A program made the position numbers and the translations under genes. A stretch of 64,000 bases of DNA from Azomonas macrocytogenes (lineage in GTDB: Bacteria; Pseudomonadota; Gammaproteobacteria; Pseudomonadales; Pseudomonadaceae): assembly GCF_014191985.1 (NCBI RefSeq), contig NZ_JACHXI010000013.1:1-64000 (forward strand), given 5' to 3'. This document shows, in pieces, positions 47,369 to 60,100 of the stretch (its first letter is position 1; the number at the start of each line of letters is the position of its first letter). Under the pieces are notes generated by a model. It did not search any database, was not told the origin of the DNA, and was given only the letters and a program-made list of their open reading frames with translations.

Positions 47369-49384
47369 TCAGGCCGATACTCTCTGGCGAGGCGATACCA
47401 GCGGCAGGCGCAGGGTGAAGATGGTTCCCTGACCGGGTCGGGACTGTACTTCCATCTGGCCTTTGTGATTGTTGGTGATGATGAAATACGAGACGGAAAG
47501 ACCCAGTCCGGTTCCCTGACCGACCTCCTTGGTGGTGAAGAACGGCTCGAAAATCCGCTGGCGAATGTGCTCCGGCATGCCACTGCCATTGTCTTCCACC
47601 TGGATTTCCACCCATGGTGGACTGAGCCGGGTGCGCAGGATGATCCGGCCAGGTGTCCGTTCACCTTTCTGGTGAATGGCCTGGGCAGCATTTTTCAACA
47701 GGTTGAGCAGAACCTGTTCCAACTCGTTGCCGATACAGGGAACCCGATCAATTCGTGGGTCGAAATGTTTGATGATCTTGATGGCGCGAAAATCGAACCC
47801 TTCGGCCAGATCAAAATCGTTATCGGCAATTTCCAATGCCTGTTCGATCAGGCTCGGCAATTGGCACTCGTCCAACTGACGGTTGCTCATGCGGCTGAAG
47901 CTGAGCATATGACTGACGATGCGAGCGGCACGCTTGCTGGCTTGCTGGATGCCATCGAGCAACTGGGGGATCTGGCGTGCCTGCAGGTAAAGATTGATGG
48001 CATCGAGCTTGACGCCGGTTTCCCGGGCGACTTCCTGGTTTCTTTCCAACTCGGGCGAGAGCCGGCGGCGGATGTTTTGTGCATTGTGCATGACGGCGCC
48101 GAGCGGGTTGTTGATTTCGTGAGCCATGCCGGCTGCGAGGCTGCCGACCGAACGCATCTTTTCGGATTGCACCATGATTTCTTCCAGGGCGATGCGCTCG
48201 GTGATGTCGTCGATCCGGATCACCGCACCAAGGCCACCGCCACCTACCAGCGGATAGAAGGTCAATTCATAGGTACGCGGCTCTTCACCGCGTAGCCAGG
48301 TAATTCGCTCGATCTTCTCCATTTCCTGCTGGGCGGCGACGCTACGAATCTGATCAAGAAACGGATCGAGTGCGGCGAAGGCGGACAGCAGTGGCTGACC
48401 GATCGCATCGTCAAGGGAGGTTCCAGAAAGTATGCTGGCCTGCTGGTTCCACTGGGTAACGCTAAGATCTTCGTCGACTGCGATCAGCGCCGAAGGCATG
48501 GAGTCGATGATATTGTTGAGGTAGCGCTGGAAGCCGGTGAGCTTTTTCTCGATCTTGCTGCGGACCTGGACTTCCAGCTCCAATTGGCGATGCGAGCGGC
48601 GCGTTTGCTCGGCCATGGCTTGGGATTGATCGAGCGCGACCTGCGTATCGTCGCGGGCGCGCCTGAGCTGGCTTTCGCGGGACTCCATACGTGCAAGCAT
48701 GGTATTGAACGCATCGGCAAGATGACCGATCTCGTCTGCAGCCTTGGGCGTTGCACGCAGCGAGTAGTTTTCTTCGCGGGTCACGCGCCGGGACAGTTCC
48801 TCCAGGCGCCGGATCGGCCTGGTAATCAGTCGTCTGATCTGTCTCGAGACCAGTACCCAGAACAGCAGGCTCACCAGCAGGATGCCCAGGCTGGCGCTCA
48901 GTGTGCCGGTATAGAAAGCGCCAGGCAGCTCGCTGGTGGCTACCAGCAGCAAGTGGCCAGGCGGTCCTTCGGGCTGGGGCAGTTCGGCCAGCAGCGTGGC
49001 GCGAAATTCGCCCAACCTCCAGCTATCGAGCTCGCGGATATCGCGAGGAATATCCAGGTGCTGTCCCTTGTAAAGTGTTGCGAGGATGTTGCCCTGGGCG
49101 TCGTAGATGATTGCAGCGCGCAGTTGCGAGTAGTTGTCCAGGCGCAGCAGCAAGGCCTTGGCCGATTCTTGCGAGACCAGGGCACTGCGGCTCAGTTCCG
49201 GCGAAGCGAGCAGCTCGGCGATGCTCTGCATGGCCTGGGGCGCTACGCTCTGGCGCGAAATCCAGTAGACGGCGCTGATGAATGCCAGGTTTGCGGTCAG
49301 CAATACCGCGGTGAGCAGGACCAGCATGGCCACCAGCAGCTTGCGGCCGACCGGAAGGTTTTCAAGGCGCTGGCGCAAAGTCAT
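47369..49384 (-). CDS. Membrane sensor histidine kinase
   Basis: 671 residues. TM1 is about 16-40, then a periplasmic domain (about 41-165), TM2 about 166-190, HAMP, a coiled coil, a PAS domain (around 295-405), and the kinase core. The H-box is AAGMAHEINNPL (His near 425) and the ATP lid is GTGLGLSVSYFI. The AHEINNPL type of H-box is common in kinases paired with NtrC-like or stand-alone regulators. The likely partner is the receiver-GGDEF protein encoded at 50326-51285 on the same strand. Confidence 0.9.
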   Translation of the reverse strand: MTLRQRLENLPVGRKLLVAMLVLLTAVLLTANLAFISAVYWISRQSVAPQAMQSIAELLASPELSRSALVSQESAKALLLRLDNYSQLRAAIIYDAQGNILATLYKGQHLDIPRDIRELDSWRLGEFRATLLAELPQPEGPPGHLLLVATSELPGAFYTGTLSASLGILLVSLLFWVLVSRQIRRLITRPIRRLEELSRRVTREENYSLRATPKAADEIGHLADAFNTMLARMESRESQLRRARDDTQVALDQSQAMAEQTRRSHRQLELEVQVRSKIEKKLTGFQRYLNNIIDSMPSALIAVDEDLSVTQWNQQASILSGTSLDDAIGQPLLSAFAALDPFLDQIRSVAAQQEMEKIERITWLRGEEPRTYELTFYPLVGGGGLGAVIRIDDITERIALEEIMVQSEKMRSVGSLAAGMAHEINNPLGAVMHNAQNIRRRLSPELERNQEVARETGVKLDAINLYLQARQIPQLLDGIQQASKRAARIVSHMLSFSRMSNRQLDECQLPSLIEQALEIADNDFDLAEGFDFRAIKIIKHFDPRIDRVPCIGNELEQVLLNLLKNAAQAIHQKGERTPGRIILRTRLSPPWVEIQVEDNGSGMPEHIRQRIFEPFFTTKEVGQGTGLGLSVSYFIITNNHKGQMEVQSRPGQGTIFTLRLPLVSPRQRVSA

Positions 49385-49417
49385 TCACCCTCCGGGACAG
49401 GTGAGGCGGATGGCCAC

Positions 49418-51285
<1,868 letters not shown>

Positions 51286-51413
51286 GATTCCGATCCTGCC
51301 AATCAAGGACGAGACTTGCTTGTCCAACCGTTATAATGATCGTTCCTTTCAACCCATCGAAAAGCCGGGTACGCCAGGTTCCGTCCTGTCACACCCCGCT
51401 CTGGAGAGATTCC

Positions 51414-51893
51414 ATGCCTTCGTTCGACGTGGTGTCCGAACTGGACAAGCACGAAGTCACCAACGCAGTGGACAATGCCGCCAAGGAGCTTGACCGCCGT
51501 TACGACCTGCGTGGCAAGGGCAGCTTCGAGCTGAAGGAGCTGACCGTCAGTCTGACTGCCGAAGCCGACTTCATGCTGGAGCAGATGCTCGATATCCTGC
51601 GCAACAACCTGGTCAAGCGCAAGGTCGATATCCAATGCCTGGAATGCAAGGACTCGTATGCTTCAGGCAAAGTAGTCAAACAGGAAGTGACCTTGCGTGA
51701 AGGTATCGACAAGGACCTGGCGAAAAAGATCGTCGCTTACATCAAGGATACCAAGCTGAAGGTCCAGGCAGCGATCCAGGGTGAGCAGGTGCGAGTGACT
51801 GGCAAGAAGCGTGACGATTTGCAGGAAGCCATCGCCGCACTGCGCGCCAGGGATTTCGAGATGCCGCTACAGTTCAACAACTTCCGCGATTGA
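51414..51893 (+). CDS. YajQ family c-di-GMP-binding protein
   Basis: 159 residues from ATG 51414, which has GGAGAG before it. [22 protein letters not shown], read in part, and [12 protein letters not shown] are the conserved YajQ N-terminus. [13 protein letters not shown] and [13 protein letters not shown] end the protein. Members in Xanthomonas and Pseudomonas bind c-di-GMP and act with transcription factors. It sits opposite the degenerate GGDEF regulator. Confidence 0.93.
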   Translation: MPSFDVVSELDKHEVTNAVDNAAKELDRRYDLRGKGSFELKELTVSLTAEADFMLEQMLDILRNNLVKRKVDIQCLECKDSYASGKVVKQEVTLREGIDKDLAKKIVAYIKDTKLKVQAAIQGEQVRVTGKKRDDLQEAIAALRARDFEMPLQFNNFRD

Positions 51894-51898
51894 TGCCA

Positions 51899-51925
51899 TG
51901 CCTGGCCGGCTGCGCAGGCCAGGCA
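51899..51925. terminator. Hairpin between convergent yajQ and ampG
   Basis: TGCCTGGCC (51899-51907) and GGCCAGGCA (51917-51925) are perfect complements. The hairpin lies 5 bases after the yajQ stop and before the ampG stop, so it may act on both strands. Confidence 0.65.
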
Positions 51926-51937
51926 CAAGCGGCCGGA

Positions 51938-53653
51938 TCAGGGGTCGGTTTCTCCAGCCAATACCTGTTCACCGCGCTTGTCCAAGGGTTTTGGCCCCCA
52001 ACCCCATTGCCAGGCGATCAGTAGTAGCGTCGGTACCCCGAGCAGGGTGGTGAGCAGAAAAAACTCCTTGTAGCCGAGCGCTTCCACCATCACGCCCGAA
52101 TACCCGCCCAGCAGCCGGGGCAACAGCATCATCAGCGAGCTGAGCAGGGCATATTGGCTGGCCGAGAACTTCAGGTTGGTCAGGCTCGACAGATAGGCGA
52201 TGAATGCCGTGGAGGCGAGTCCGGCGCTGAAATTGTCGAACGAGATGGTCATGATCAGCATCTGCAGGTTGGCACCCATGTCCACCAGCAGGAGGAACAG
52301 CAGGTTCGTCGCTGCCGAGGCGGCGCCGCCGAGGAACAGGATCGGCAGGATGTGGAAGCGCACGATCAGCACACCGCCTGCACCGGCACCGAGCAGCGTC
52401 ATGATCAGGCCGAACACCTTGCTCACGCTGGCAATCTGTTCCTTGGTGAAGCCCTGGTCGATATAGAACACATTGGCCATTACCCCCATGACCGTGTCAG
52501 ACATCCGATAGGTGGCGATCAATCCCAGCAGCAGAGTCGCCTGCCAGCGATAGCGCAGCATGAATTCGGTGATTGGTGACATCACCGGCCCCATCAGGAT
52601 ACGGCCGGGAGCCGACAGGCAGATGGCGCAGATCAGCAGGTACATGAGGCCGCGCGGCCAATAACCGCCATAAAACGCCTGGGTCATGCCGGTGAACGAG
52701 ATCAGCAGAATAATCAGCACGATCACCGAGACACCCTGATGCGCGAAGTCCGTGTGTTCGGGGCCGGAACACTGGCGCTGGCGCCGACGCGCATCTTTCA
52801 GAATGTGCCGTACCGGCACCAGCAAACTGCGGCCGTTGCTGGACAGCGAGCCGGCAATGAACAGCGCGTAGAGTGTAGCTCGTGGCCAGGCCTGATCCAT
52901 CAAGGCATTGACCATCGCCGGAAAGGAAATCAGCAGGATCAGCAGCAGGCCGATAGCGGCCAACTGGTGGTTGAAGCTGTAGAACGTAGCTCCAGGGGGC
53001 AGGGGATCGGCCTTCGGCTCGCGGATCACCAGGCTGGTGACCAGGCCCGGTAGAATCAGCAGGGCGAAGGCGAGGTAGGTCATGGTCCAGGCGGCTTGAT
53101 CGTAGACCAGGTCACTCGACCCCAACCAGTCGGCGATGAAGAGTGCACCGGCGCTGGCTAGCAGCATGGCGACCCGGTAACCAGTCATGTAGCAGGCAGC
53201 CAGGGTGGCTTGCAGCCGATCTTCGGCGATTTCCAGCCGATAAGCGTCGATGGCGATATCCTGGGTGGCTGATGAAAAAGACACCATGACGGCAAAGGCA
53301 ATCAGTAGAGCCAGGTTGTGTTGCGGGTTGCACAGCGCCATGCCTGCCAGGCCGATGGCGATCAGCGCTTGCGACAAAACCAGCCAGGAACGGCGTCGGC
53401 CCAAGCTGCCGATCCAGGGCAGGCGCCACTGGTCGAGCATGGGCGACCAGACCCATTTGAAGGCATAAGCCAGGCTGATCCAGCTGGCATAGCCAATGGT
53501 TTCCCGTGAAACGCCAGCCTCGCGCAGCCAGACCGAAAGTGTGGAAAAAACCAGTACTGCAGGGAGGCCAGCGGCAAAACCCAGTAGCAGCAGGGTCAAT
53601 GAGGCAGGACTGGCATAGACAGCCAGTGCTTCGCGCCAGGATCTAACGGACAT
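51938..53653 (-). CDS. ampG: AmpG-like muropeptide permease
   Basis: 571 residues with about 14 transmembrane segments. The N-terminal GFAAGLPAVLVFSTLSVWLREAGV, read in part, VSFSSATQDIAIDAYR and the late DNFSAGLASTAFIAYLSSLTN, read in part, are AmpG signatures. It imports GlcNAc-anhydromuropeptides for cell-wall recycling and thereby affects AmpC beta-lactamase induction. It lies next to yajQ, as in P. aeruginosa from memory. Confidence 0.9.
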   Translation of the reverse strand: MSVRSWREALAVYASPASLTLLLLGFAAGLPAVLVFSTLSVWLREAGVSRETIGYASWISLAYAFKWVWSPMLDQWRLPWIGSLGRRRSWLVLSQALIAIGLAGMALCNPQHNLALLIAFAVMVSFSSATQDIAIDAYRLEIAEDRLQATLAACYMTGYRVAMLLASAGALFIADWLGSSDLVYDQAAWTMTYLAFALLILPGLVTSLVIREPKADPLPPGATFYSFNHQLAAIGLLLILLISFPAMVNALMDQAWPRATLYALFIAGSLSSNGRSLLVPVRHILKDARRRQRQCSGPEHTDFAHQGVSVIVLIILLISFTGMTQAFYGGYWPRGLMYLLICAICLSAPGRILMGPVMSPITEFMLRYRWQATLLLGLIATYRMSDTVMGVMANVFYIDQGFTKEQIASVSKVFGLIMTLLGAGAGGVLIVRFHILPILFLGGAASAATNLLFLLLVDMGANLQMLIMTISFDNFSAGLASTAFIAYLSSLTNLKFSASQYALLSSLMMLLPRLLGGYSGVMVEALGYKEFFLLTTLLGVPTLLLIAWQWGWGPKPLDKRGEQVLAGETDP

Positions 53654-54027
53654 AGGGCCAGAGCAGGTCGGTTGGAATAAACGTACACTCTAACCGGTGC
53701 GATCCATGGAATGCCAGCAGTGGTTGCACGTACCGCGGATAATCTGGCTGTCTGGATTTTTTAGTAAAATCAGTATGTTAAAGATATTTTTGGGAAATTT
53801 CTTTTAAATCAAATGGTTGGTTGTATGACACAGCTGCTTGAATATTCACCTGTACAAGCATCGGCGATGTAGGCAATGGTCGGCTTGAAAGCGGGCTCTT
53901 TAGCCGTCACCATTAATGACTTGAGCGAATCATCCGGTTACAGCCGTTTTCAATTCAGGGGCTTGAATTCGCTGCGGCTTGTCGTCACTTAGCGTAGACC
54001 GGAAGCTGCTCTTCCGAGGAATCAACG
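53654..54027. other. 374-bp AT-rich intergenic region, ampG to fxsA
   Basis: Divergent genes flank it, so it should hold promoters for both ampG and fxsA. The middle (about 53755-53820) is strongly AT-rich. A small GGAAG/CTTCC hairpin lies at 54001-54015 just before fxsA. I see no gene and no RNA that I can name. Confidence 0.55.
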
Positions 54028-54483
54028 ATGCAGATCCTTTTTCTCTTCCTCCTTTTTCCGCTGGCCGAACTGGCACTGCTGATCAGGGTTGGTAGTTCGA
54101 TCGGGGTACTGCCCACCTTGCTGCTGCTGGTGTTGAGTGGGGTGGTTGGTATTCTGTTGATGCGTCTGGCCGGCTTCGCCACGGCCTGGCGTGCCCGTGA
54201 AAGCCTCGCCCGTGGACAATTGCCCGAGCGTGAAATGCTGCAAGGAGTCGTCATCGCGGTGGCGGGCGGGTTGTTGTTGCTGCCTGGTTTTCTGAGTGAC
54301 CTGCTGGCCTTGCTGGTACTTTTTCCGCCGTCTCGTCGGCTTATGCTGACGTTCTTGCAGAGGCGTATCGAAGCCAAAATGCAACGCCAGCCACCGTTCG
54401 ACAAGCAGACAAATTCCCCACCGGGCGCCGAGCATCATCGTCCCGAGGTAATCGAGGGCGAATGGGAGCGCAAGGACAAGTAA
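54028..54483 (+). CDS. fxsA: FxsA family membrane protein
   Basis: 151 residues. Three hydrophobic segments (about 2-19, 25-46, 70-95) and the family GVLPTLLLLVLSGVVG and LLLLPGFLSDLLALLVLFPP motifs; a polar, charged tail follows. FxsA (YtfE-neighbour family in E. coli) relieves exclusion of phage T7 by the F plasmid when overproduced; its normal role is unknown. It lies directly upstream of groES, which is conserved in pseudomonads. Confidence 0.88.
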   Translation: MQILFLFLLFPLAELALLIRVGSSIGVLPTLLLLVLSGVVGILLMRLAGFATAWRARESLARGQLPEREMLQGVVIAVAGGLLLLPGFLSDLLALLVLFPPSRRLMLTFLQRRIEAKMQRQPPFDKQTNSPPGAEHHRPEVIEGEWERKDK

Positions 54484-54507
54484 TTGTTCTCTGCCGTATT
54501 GATCCTG

Positions 54508-54540
54508 GAACCGGCATGCTTGGCATGCCGGTTCTGTTTT
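54508..54540 (+). terminator. Intrinsic terminator after fxsA
   Basis: GAACCGGCATGC (54508-54519) pairs perfectly with GCATGCCGGTTC (54523-54534), then TGTTTT. It separates fxsA transcription from the groES heat-shock promoter that follows. Confidence 0.85.
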
Positions 54541-54566
54541 GGATAGCAAAAAAAACCTGAGCGCCC

Positions 54567-54592
54567 CTTGAAATAACTCTTGCAGCCCGCAT
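54567..54592 (+). promoter_or_regulatory. Sigma-32 heat-shock promoter of groESL
   Basis: CTTGAA (54567-54572) and CCGCAT (54587-54592) are separated by 14 bases, close to the sigma-32 pattern CTTGAA-N13/14-CCCCAT. The extended CCCCTTGAAA and CCCGCATGTA context also fits. Transcription would begin near 54600, leaving a leader of about 140 bases with hairpins CTGTC/GACAG (about 54619-54635) and CCGGCC/GGCCGG. Confidence 0.8.
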
Positions 54593-54740
54593 GTAGCGGT
54601 CACCGAAAGGTCGCTGTCAAAAAACGACAGTCCGTAATCACGCGGTTCGCCCTGCGAGCCGCGACCGGCCAGGCCGGATTTGCCAACCAGCCGATGGAGT
54701 GGCCATCGGTATGAAACCCTTCAGTAAGGAGAGATCGACA

Positions 54741-55034
54741 ATGAAGCTTCGTCCTCTGCATGACCGCGTCGTGATCCGTCGCAGCGAAGAAGAAACCAAG
54801 ACCGCTGGCGGTATCGTCCTGCCGGGTTCCGCAGCCGAGAAGCCCAACCGTGGTGAAATCGTGGCGGTCGGTACTGGTCGCGTGCTGGACAATGGCGAAG
54901 TGCGTCAGTTGGCCGTCAAGGTCGGTGACAAAGTGGTATTCGGCCCATACTCCGGCAGCAATACCGTCAAGGTCGACGGCGAAGACCTGCTGGTCATGGG
55001 CGAGAGTGAAATTCTCGCAGTCATCGAAGCCTGA
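54741..55034 (+). CDS. groES: Co-chaperonin GroES
   Basis: 97 residues from ATG 54741 (TAAGGAGAG before it). [14 protein letters not shown], the mobile loop [20 protein letters not shown] and the roof-forming domain are typical. It caps GroEL. The SD AAGG can pair with CCTT just upstream (54718-54729), a 4-bp hairpin with loop CAGT that may tune translation. 42 bp to groEL. Confidence 0.97.
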   Translation: MKLRPLHDRVVIRRSEEETKTAGGIVLPGSAAEKPNRGEIVAVGTGRVLDNGEVRQLAVKVGDKVVFGPYSGSNTVKVDGEDLLVMGESEILAVIEA

Positions 55035-55064
55035 TATCCGGCGAATCTCCATAAACAAGATTGA

Positions 55065-56717
<1,653 letters not shown>

Positions 56718-56738
56718 GCCGGTTCATTCTCCGAGATG

Positions 56739-56769
56739 AAAAAAGCCCCGTTCGCGGGGCTTTTTTTTC
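56739..56769 (+). terminator. Intrinsic terminator of groESL
   Basis: AAAAAGCCCCG, loop TTCG region, CGGGGCTTTTTTTT: a GC stem with a long T-run starting 22 bases after the groEL stop. A strong rho-independent terminator. Confidence 0.95.
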
Positions 56770-56937
56770 GAGCGCTTGCCAGCCGTTGGTGCATGCCTGC
56801 AGAGTAAGTCAGCTCGGTGGTCCAAAAGGCATTTCGGTCGCATTCCCCGCTCGGCCTAAATAAAAAATCAAGTAATGCAGATGCTTAAGTTCATCTGAAG
56901 GCAAGCTGTCCTGCGTAGGTGAGCACAGGAGGAAAAT

Positions 56938-57609
56938 ATGCGAATTCTTCTCGTTGAGGATAACAAAGATATCCTTGCCAATCTCGTCGACTATCTGGAG
57001 CTCAAGGGTTACACGGTGGATTGTGCGCAGGATGGTTTGAATGGGCTGCATCTGGCAGCGACCCAGCATTTTGACTTGATCGTCCTGGATGTGATGTTGC
57101 CTGGCCTGGATGGCTACAGCCTATGCCAGCGTTTGCGCGAAGAGGCGCGCAAGGACACACCGATCATCATGCTGACAGCGCGCGATGCCCTGGATGATCG
57201 CTTGCTCGGCTTCAAATCGGGGGCGGACGATTACCTGCTCAAGCCATTCGCCCTCTCGGAGCTGGCTGCCCGTATTGAGGCTATTATTCGTCGCTCTCAA
57301 GGAGGCGGCAAACGTCTGCTTTCGGTGGCCGATTTGACCTACGATCTGGAGACCCTGGAAGTTACCCGTGCCGGCCGCGCCCTGAAAATCAACCCCATCG
57401 GTCTGAAACTGCTGGCACTGCTCATGCAAAAAAGCCCACATCTGGTACGGCGCGAAGTACTCGAAGAGGCATTATGGGGTGATGATTGCCCTGACAGTGA
57501 CAGTCTGCGTAGTCATGTTCATCAGTTGCGTCAGGTAGTGGATAAACCCTTTCCGAGTGTTTTATTGCATACGGTGCACGGTCTCGGATACCGGTTGGCA
57601 GAGCAGTGA
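56938..57609 (+). CDS. colR: Response regulator ColR
   Basis: 223 residues, OmpR/PhoB type. Receiver: acidic pair in LLVEDN, phospho-Asp51 in IVLDVMLPG, Lys in LLKPFALSEL. Winged-helix DNA-binding domain includes VRREVLEEALWGDD and the LRSHVHQLRQVVDKPF segment, read in part. Strong similarity to ColR of Pseudomonas, which also lies behind groEL. Its stop overlaps the GTG of colS (GTGA). A GGAGG-type site precedes the ATG. Confidence 0.92.
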   Translation: MRILLVEDNKDILANLVDYLELKGYTVDCAQDGLNGLHLAATQHFDLIVLDVMLPGLDGYSLCQRLREEARKDTPIIMLTARDALDDRLLGFKSGADDYLLKPFALSELAARIEAIIRRSQGGGKRLLSVADLTYDLETLEVTRAGRALKINPIGLKLLALLMQKSPHLVRREVLEEALWGDDCPDSDSLRSHVHQLRQVVDKPFPSVLLHTVHGLGYRLAEQ

Positions 57610-58898
57610 CAGAATATAAGTCGAGCCTGGCACAACGGATCGTCATCGCTTTCGTGGTGATGGCTGTTCTTGTGGCCGGGGCTTTCGCCGTGGGGATCGT
57701 AACTGCTGTCCATTTGGTCGAGGAACGGCTGATTTCTGCAGAATTGGAAAGCGATCTGGATCTGTTGCTGAAGGCCAGGGACCCCAAGGAGTTGCATCTG
57801 GCAACCCGTGCCAATCAGTTCTTTTATTTCTCCGGGGGAGAAGGAAGATTTGCGATTCCCGACGATCTCGCAGAGCTGGGCGAGGGTTTTCATGAGGTGC
57901 TGCGGGAGCCTTTTTTCTACCATGTCATGGTGAAGAAGGTCGGTGATCGTCGTTATGTCCTGATTCAGGATCAGAGCGATTTCGAGCGGCGTGAGCAAGT
58001 CATGTACGCCATCGTTCTGATCGGCTTTTTATTGTGCGTATTGCTGGCGACTATGCTGGGCTGGCTATTGGGCCGCAAGGTTCTGGAGCCGGTGGCGCGA
58101 CTGGCGCGACAGGTGCGCCATCGTGATCAGTTGCTGGCCCTGGCACCACCCCTGGCACTCGATTATGCGCCGGACGAGGTTGGTCAACTGGCTGCTGCCT
58201 TCGACGAAACCTTGACTCAGTTGCGTCAGGCGCTACAGCGCGAGCAATTGTTCACCAGCGATGTCAGCCATGAGCTGCGAACGCCTTTGATGGTGCTGGC
58301 CAGTTCCTGCGAGTTGTTACTGGTCAATCCGATACTGGATGAGCGTGCCCGCAAGCAAGTGGAACGTATCTCCCGGGCCAGCGCCAATATGCAGAAACTG
58401 GTCGAAACCTTCCTCCAGCTGGCACGCGCCGAAAGCGGACAAACCAATGGCGTGTCGAAGGTTTCCTTGCAGGAAGTCGCCGACGAACTGGTGCTGGAAT
58501 GGCGCGCGGCCATCGAAGCCAAAGGGCTGTGCCTGGAATATATTTCCAGCGACTATACGTCGGGTTTGTATAACGGGTCGTTTCTCCGCTCGATTCTCGG
58601 CAATCTCCTACGCAATGCCCTGCATTACTGTGACAGCGGCTATATCCGCCTGACCCTGCAGGCAGACGGTTTTGTCGTGGAGGATAGTGGTGCCGGCATT
58701 CCGCAGGATTTGCACGAGACGGTATTCGACTCTTTTGTGCGCGGCAATCGTGAGCGTGGCGATGGGCTGGGACTGGGCTTGTCGCTGGTGCGGCGGATTT
58801 GCCTACATGAAGGCTGGCATATCCAGCTGACGCCGGTTGTGCCGCATGGTTGCCGGTTCGCAGTCGATTTGCACGGCAAGCGTGCGGCTCGCTCCTGA
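57606..58898 (+). CDS. colS: Sensor histidine kinase ColS
   Basis: 430 residues from GTG 57606. TM1 about 10-33, periplasmic domain about 36-131, TM2 about 132-155, HAMP, then the kinase core with His222 in SDVSHELRTPL and GDGLGLGLSLV. Periplasmic His36, His96, Glu97, His106 and the ExxE pair Glu127/Glu130 match, one residue shifted, the metal-sensing residues I recall from P. putida ColS, which responds to excess Zn, Fe and other metals. With ColR it protects the envelope. Confidence 0.92.
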   Translation: MTEYKSSLAQRIVIAFVVMAVLVAGAFAVGIVTAVHLVEERLISAELESDLDLLLKARDPKELHLATRANQFFYFSGGEGRFAIPDDLAELGEGFHEVLREPFFYHVMVKKVGDRRYVLIQDQSDFERREQVMYAIVLIGFLLCVLLATMLGWLLGRKVLEPVARLARQVRHRDQLLALAPPLALDYAPDEVGQLAAAFDETLTQLRQALQREQLFTSDVSHELRTPLMVLASSCELLLVNPILDERARKQVERISRASANMQKLVETFLQLARAESGQTNGVSKVSLQEVADELVLEWRAAIEAKGLCLEYISSDYTSGLYNGSFLRSILGNLLRNALHYCDSGYIRLTLQADGFVVEDSGAGIPQDLHETVFDSFVRGNRERGDGLGLGLSLVRRICLHEGWHIQLTPVVPHGCRFAVDLHGKRAARS

Positions 58899-58932
58899 GT
58901 GGCGTTGGCTGTTCCGGTTTACTCTGCATTCA

Positions 58933-58948
58933 TTGACGGATTCTTCAC
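58933..58948 (+). promoter_or_regulatory. Candidate ColR-binding site before inaA
   Basis: TTGACGGATTCTTCAC agrees at 14 of 16 positions with the ColR pattern YYNASNNYTTTTTCAC as I remember it from P. putida work. It lies 34 bp after the colS stop and about 180 bp before inaA, a gene reported to belong to the ColR regulon. Confidence 0.5.
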
Positions 58949-59129
58949 ACAGGCTTGACCGGTGTATCACAATCGCTGTGCTCGAATCAGCCCATTGATG
59001 GATTCAGGCCGCCGCAGCTGTTTTGTGCCGTTACGGGGCGCTCAATCTCGCGTATACGGCGATAGAATGAACGTTTTGCGAATCCCTCTTATAGCAAAGA
59101 GGGTCCCTCTACTGCGCAAGGTACGAGTA

Positions 59130-60035
59130 ATGGGCAAGGCACCAACGACTGCTGGTCAACTCCTGCACATCAGCCCTTTCGATCAATGGTTGACGATTCC
59201 TGGAGAATGGGTCGAGCCGCCGAACGTGAAACGTGGCGGCGTGAGCGGTGTGCAGCGGCTGCACTGTAGCGATGGGCGTTTGCTGTATTCCAAGCAACAG
59301 ACCAATTATTGCTATCGAAGTCTGCGTCACCCGCTGGGTGAACCGACCATTCTGCGTGAAAACCGGGCGCTGCTGGCTTTTGCCGCACTGGGTATCGGTG
59401 TTCCCCAGGTCGTTTACTGCGGCGTTCGCTTGATCGAGAAACACCGGGATGCCTTGCTGATCACTGTGGCCCTGGAGGGATTCGACAGTTTGAAAGCCTG
59501 TTACGAGCGGGGCGATCAACTGCAGTGGAGCGCGGCTCTGAAGGAGCATATCTTTCGCCAGCTTGGCCGAATGCTGTCCCGTTTGCATCGGGCGCGCTGG
59601 CAACATGGCGCCTTGTACGACAACCATGTTTTTCTGCGGGTTCGCCCTGACCAAAGCATAGAGCTGGCGCTGCTCGACCTGGAAAAAAGTCGCCGTCGCT
59701 TGTCACGTCGTCTTGCCGAGCGACATGACATGAGCAAGTTGCGGCGGCATTCCGCCTGGGGTGAAGATGAATGGCGCTGGTTGTGGCAGGGCTACCGGGA
59801 AACCGTTACTGCGGAACTGGAAACAAGAGAGCGGACAACATGCGCACCTTATTCAATATGCGAAAATTCTGCTTCGTCACACTATTCGGCTTCATCGCCA
59901 TCGTCAGTGCTACCGCCGCAGAACGGCACAGTCCAGTTGTCACCGTCATTCCCGCCAGTGCATCCACCTACCGGCCACCCATCGCAAAAGCCTTATCAAA
60001 GGCAAGCGACGAAGTCGATTCACGGCGGCTGGTAA
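59130..60035 (+). CDS. inaA: InaA/WaaP-like lipopolysaccharide kinase family protein, with unusual C-terminal extension
   Basis: 301 residues from ATG 59130, which has AAGG with an 8-base spacer. Catalytic-loop HGALYDNHVF (about 159-168) and DLEKSR (183-188) match the Kdo/WaaP kinase fold. Typical InaA proteins end near residue 235. Here the frame runs on for about 66 more residues, rich in Ser, Pro and Thr, through the whole first part of the next small gene in another frame. A lost stop or frameshift is possible. First gene downstream of colRS, fitting ColR control. Confidence 0.8.
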   Translation: MGKAPTTAGQLLHISPFDQWLTIPGEWVEPPNVKRGGVSGVQRLHCSDGRLLYSKQQTNYCYRSLRHPLGEPTILRENRALLAFAALGIGVPQVVYCGVRLIEKHRDALLITVALEGFDSLKACYERGDQLQWSAALKEHIFRQLGRMLSRLHRARWQHGALYDNHVFLRVRPDQSIELALLDLEKSRRRLSRRLAERHDMSKLRRHSAWGEDEWRWLWQGYRETVTAELETRERTTCAPYSICENSASSHYSASSPSSVLPPQNGTVQLSPSFPPVHPPTGHPSQKPYQRQATKSIHGGW

Positions 60036-60073
60036 CCTTGTTTCGTCTGGTGCAGAGTGTCGGCAGCCTCTGA
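59840..60073 (+). CDS. Small exported protein
   Basis: 77 residues from ATG 59840. Signal peptide: MRTLFNMRKFCFVTLFGFIA then IVSATAAE, with cleavage after ATA/TAA likely. The mature part is only about 50 residues, with no Cys. It overlaps the 3' part of inaA in a different frame for 196 bp. Its clear signal peptide suggests it, not the inaA tail, is the selected frame. Function unknown. Confidence 0.62.
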   Translation: MRTLFNMRKFCFVTLFGFIAIVSATAAERHSPVVTVIPASASTYRPPIAKALSKASDEVDSRRLVTLFRLVQSVGSL

Positions 60074-60100
60074 TTTGCAAGGCTGCCTATCGGTGCGCGG

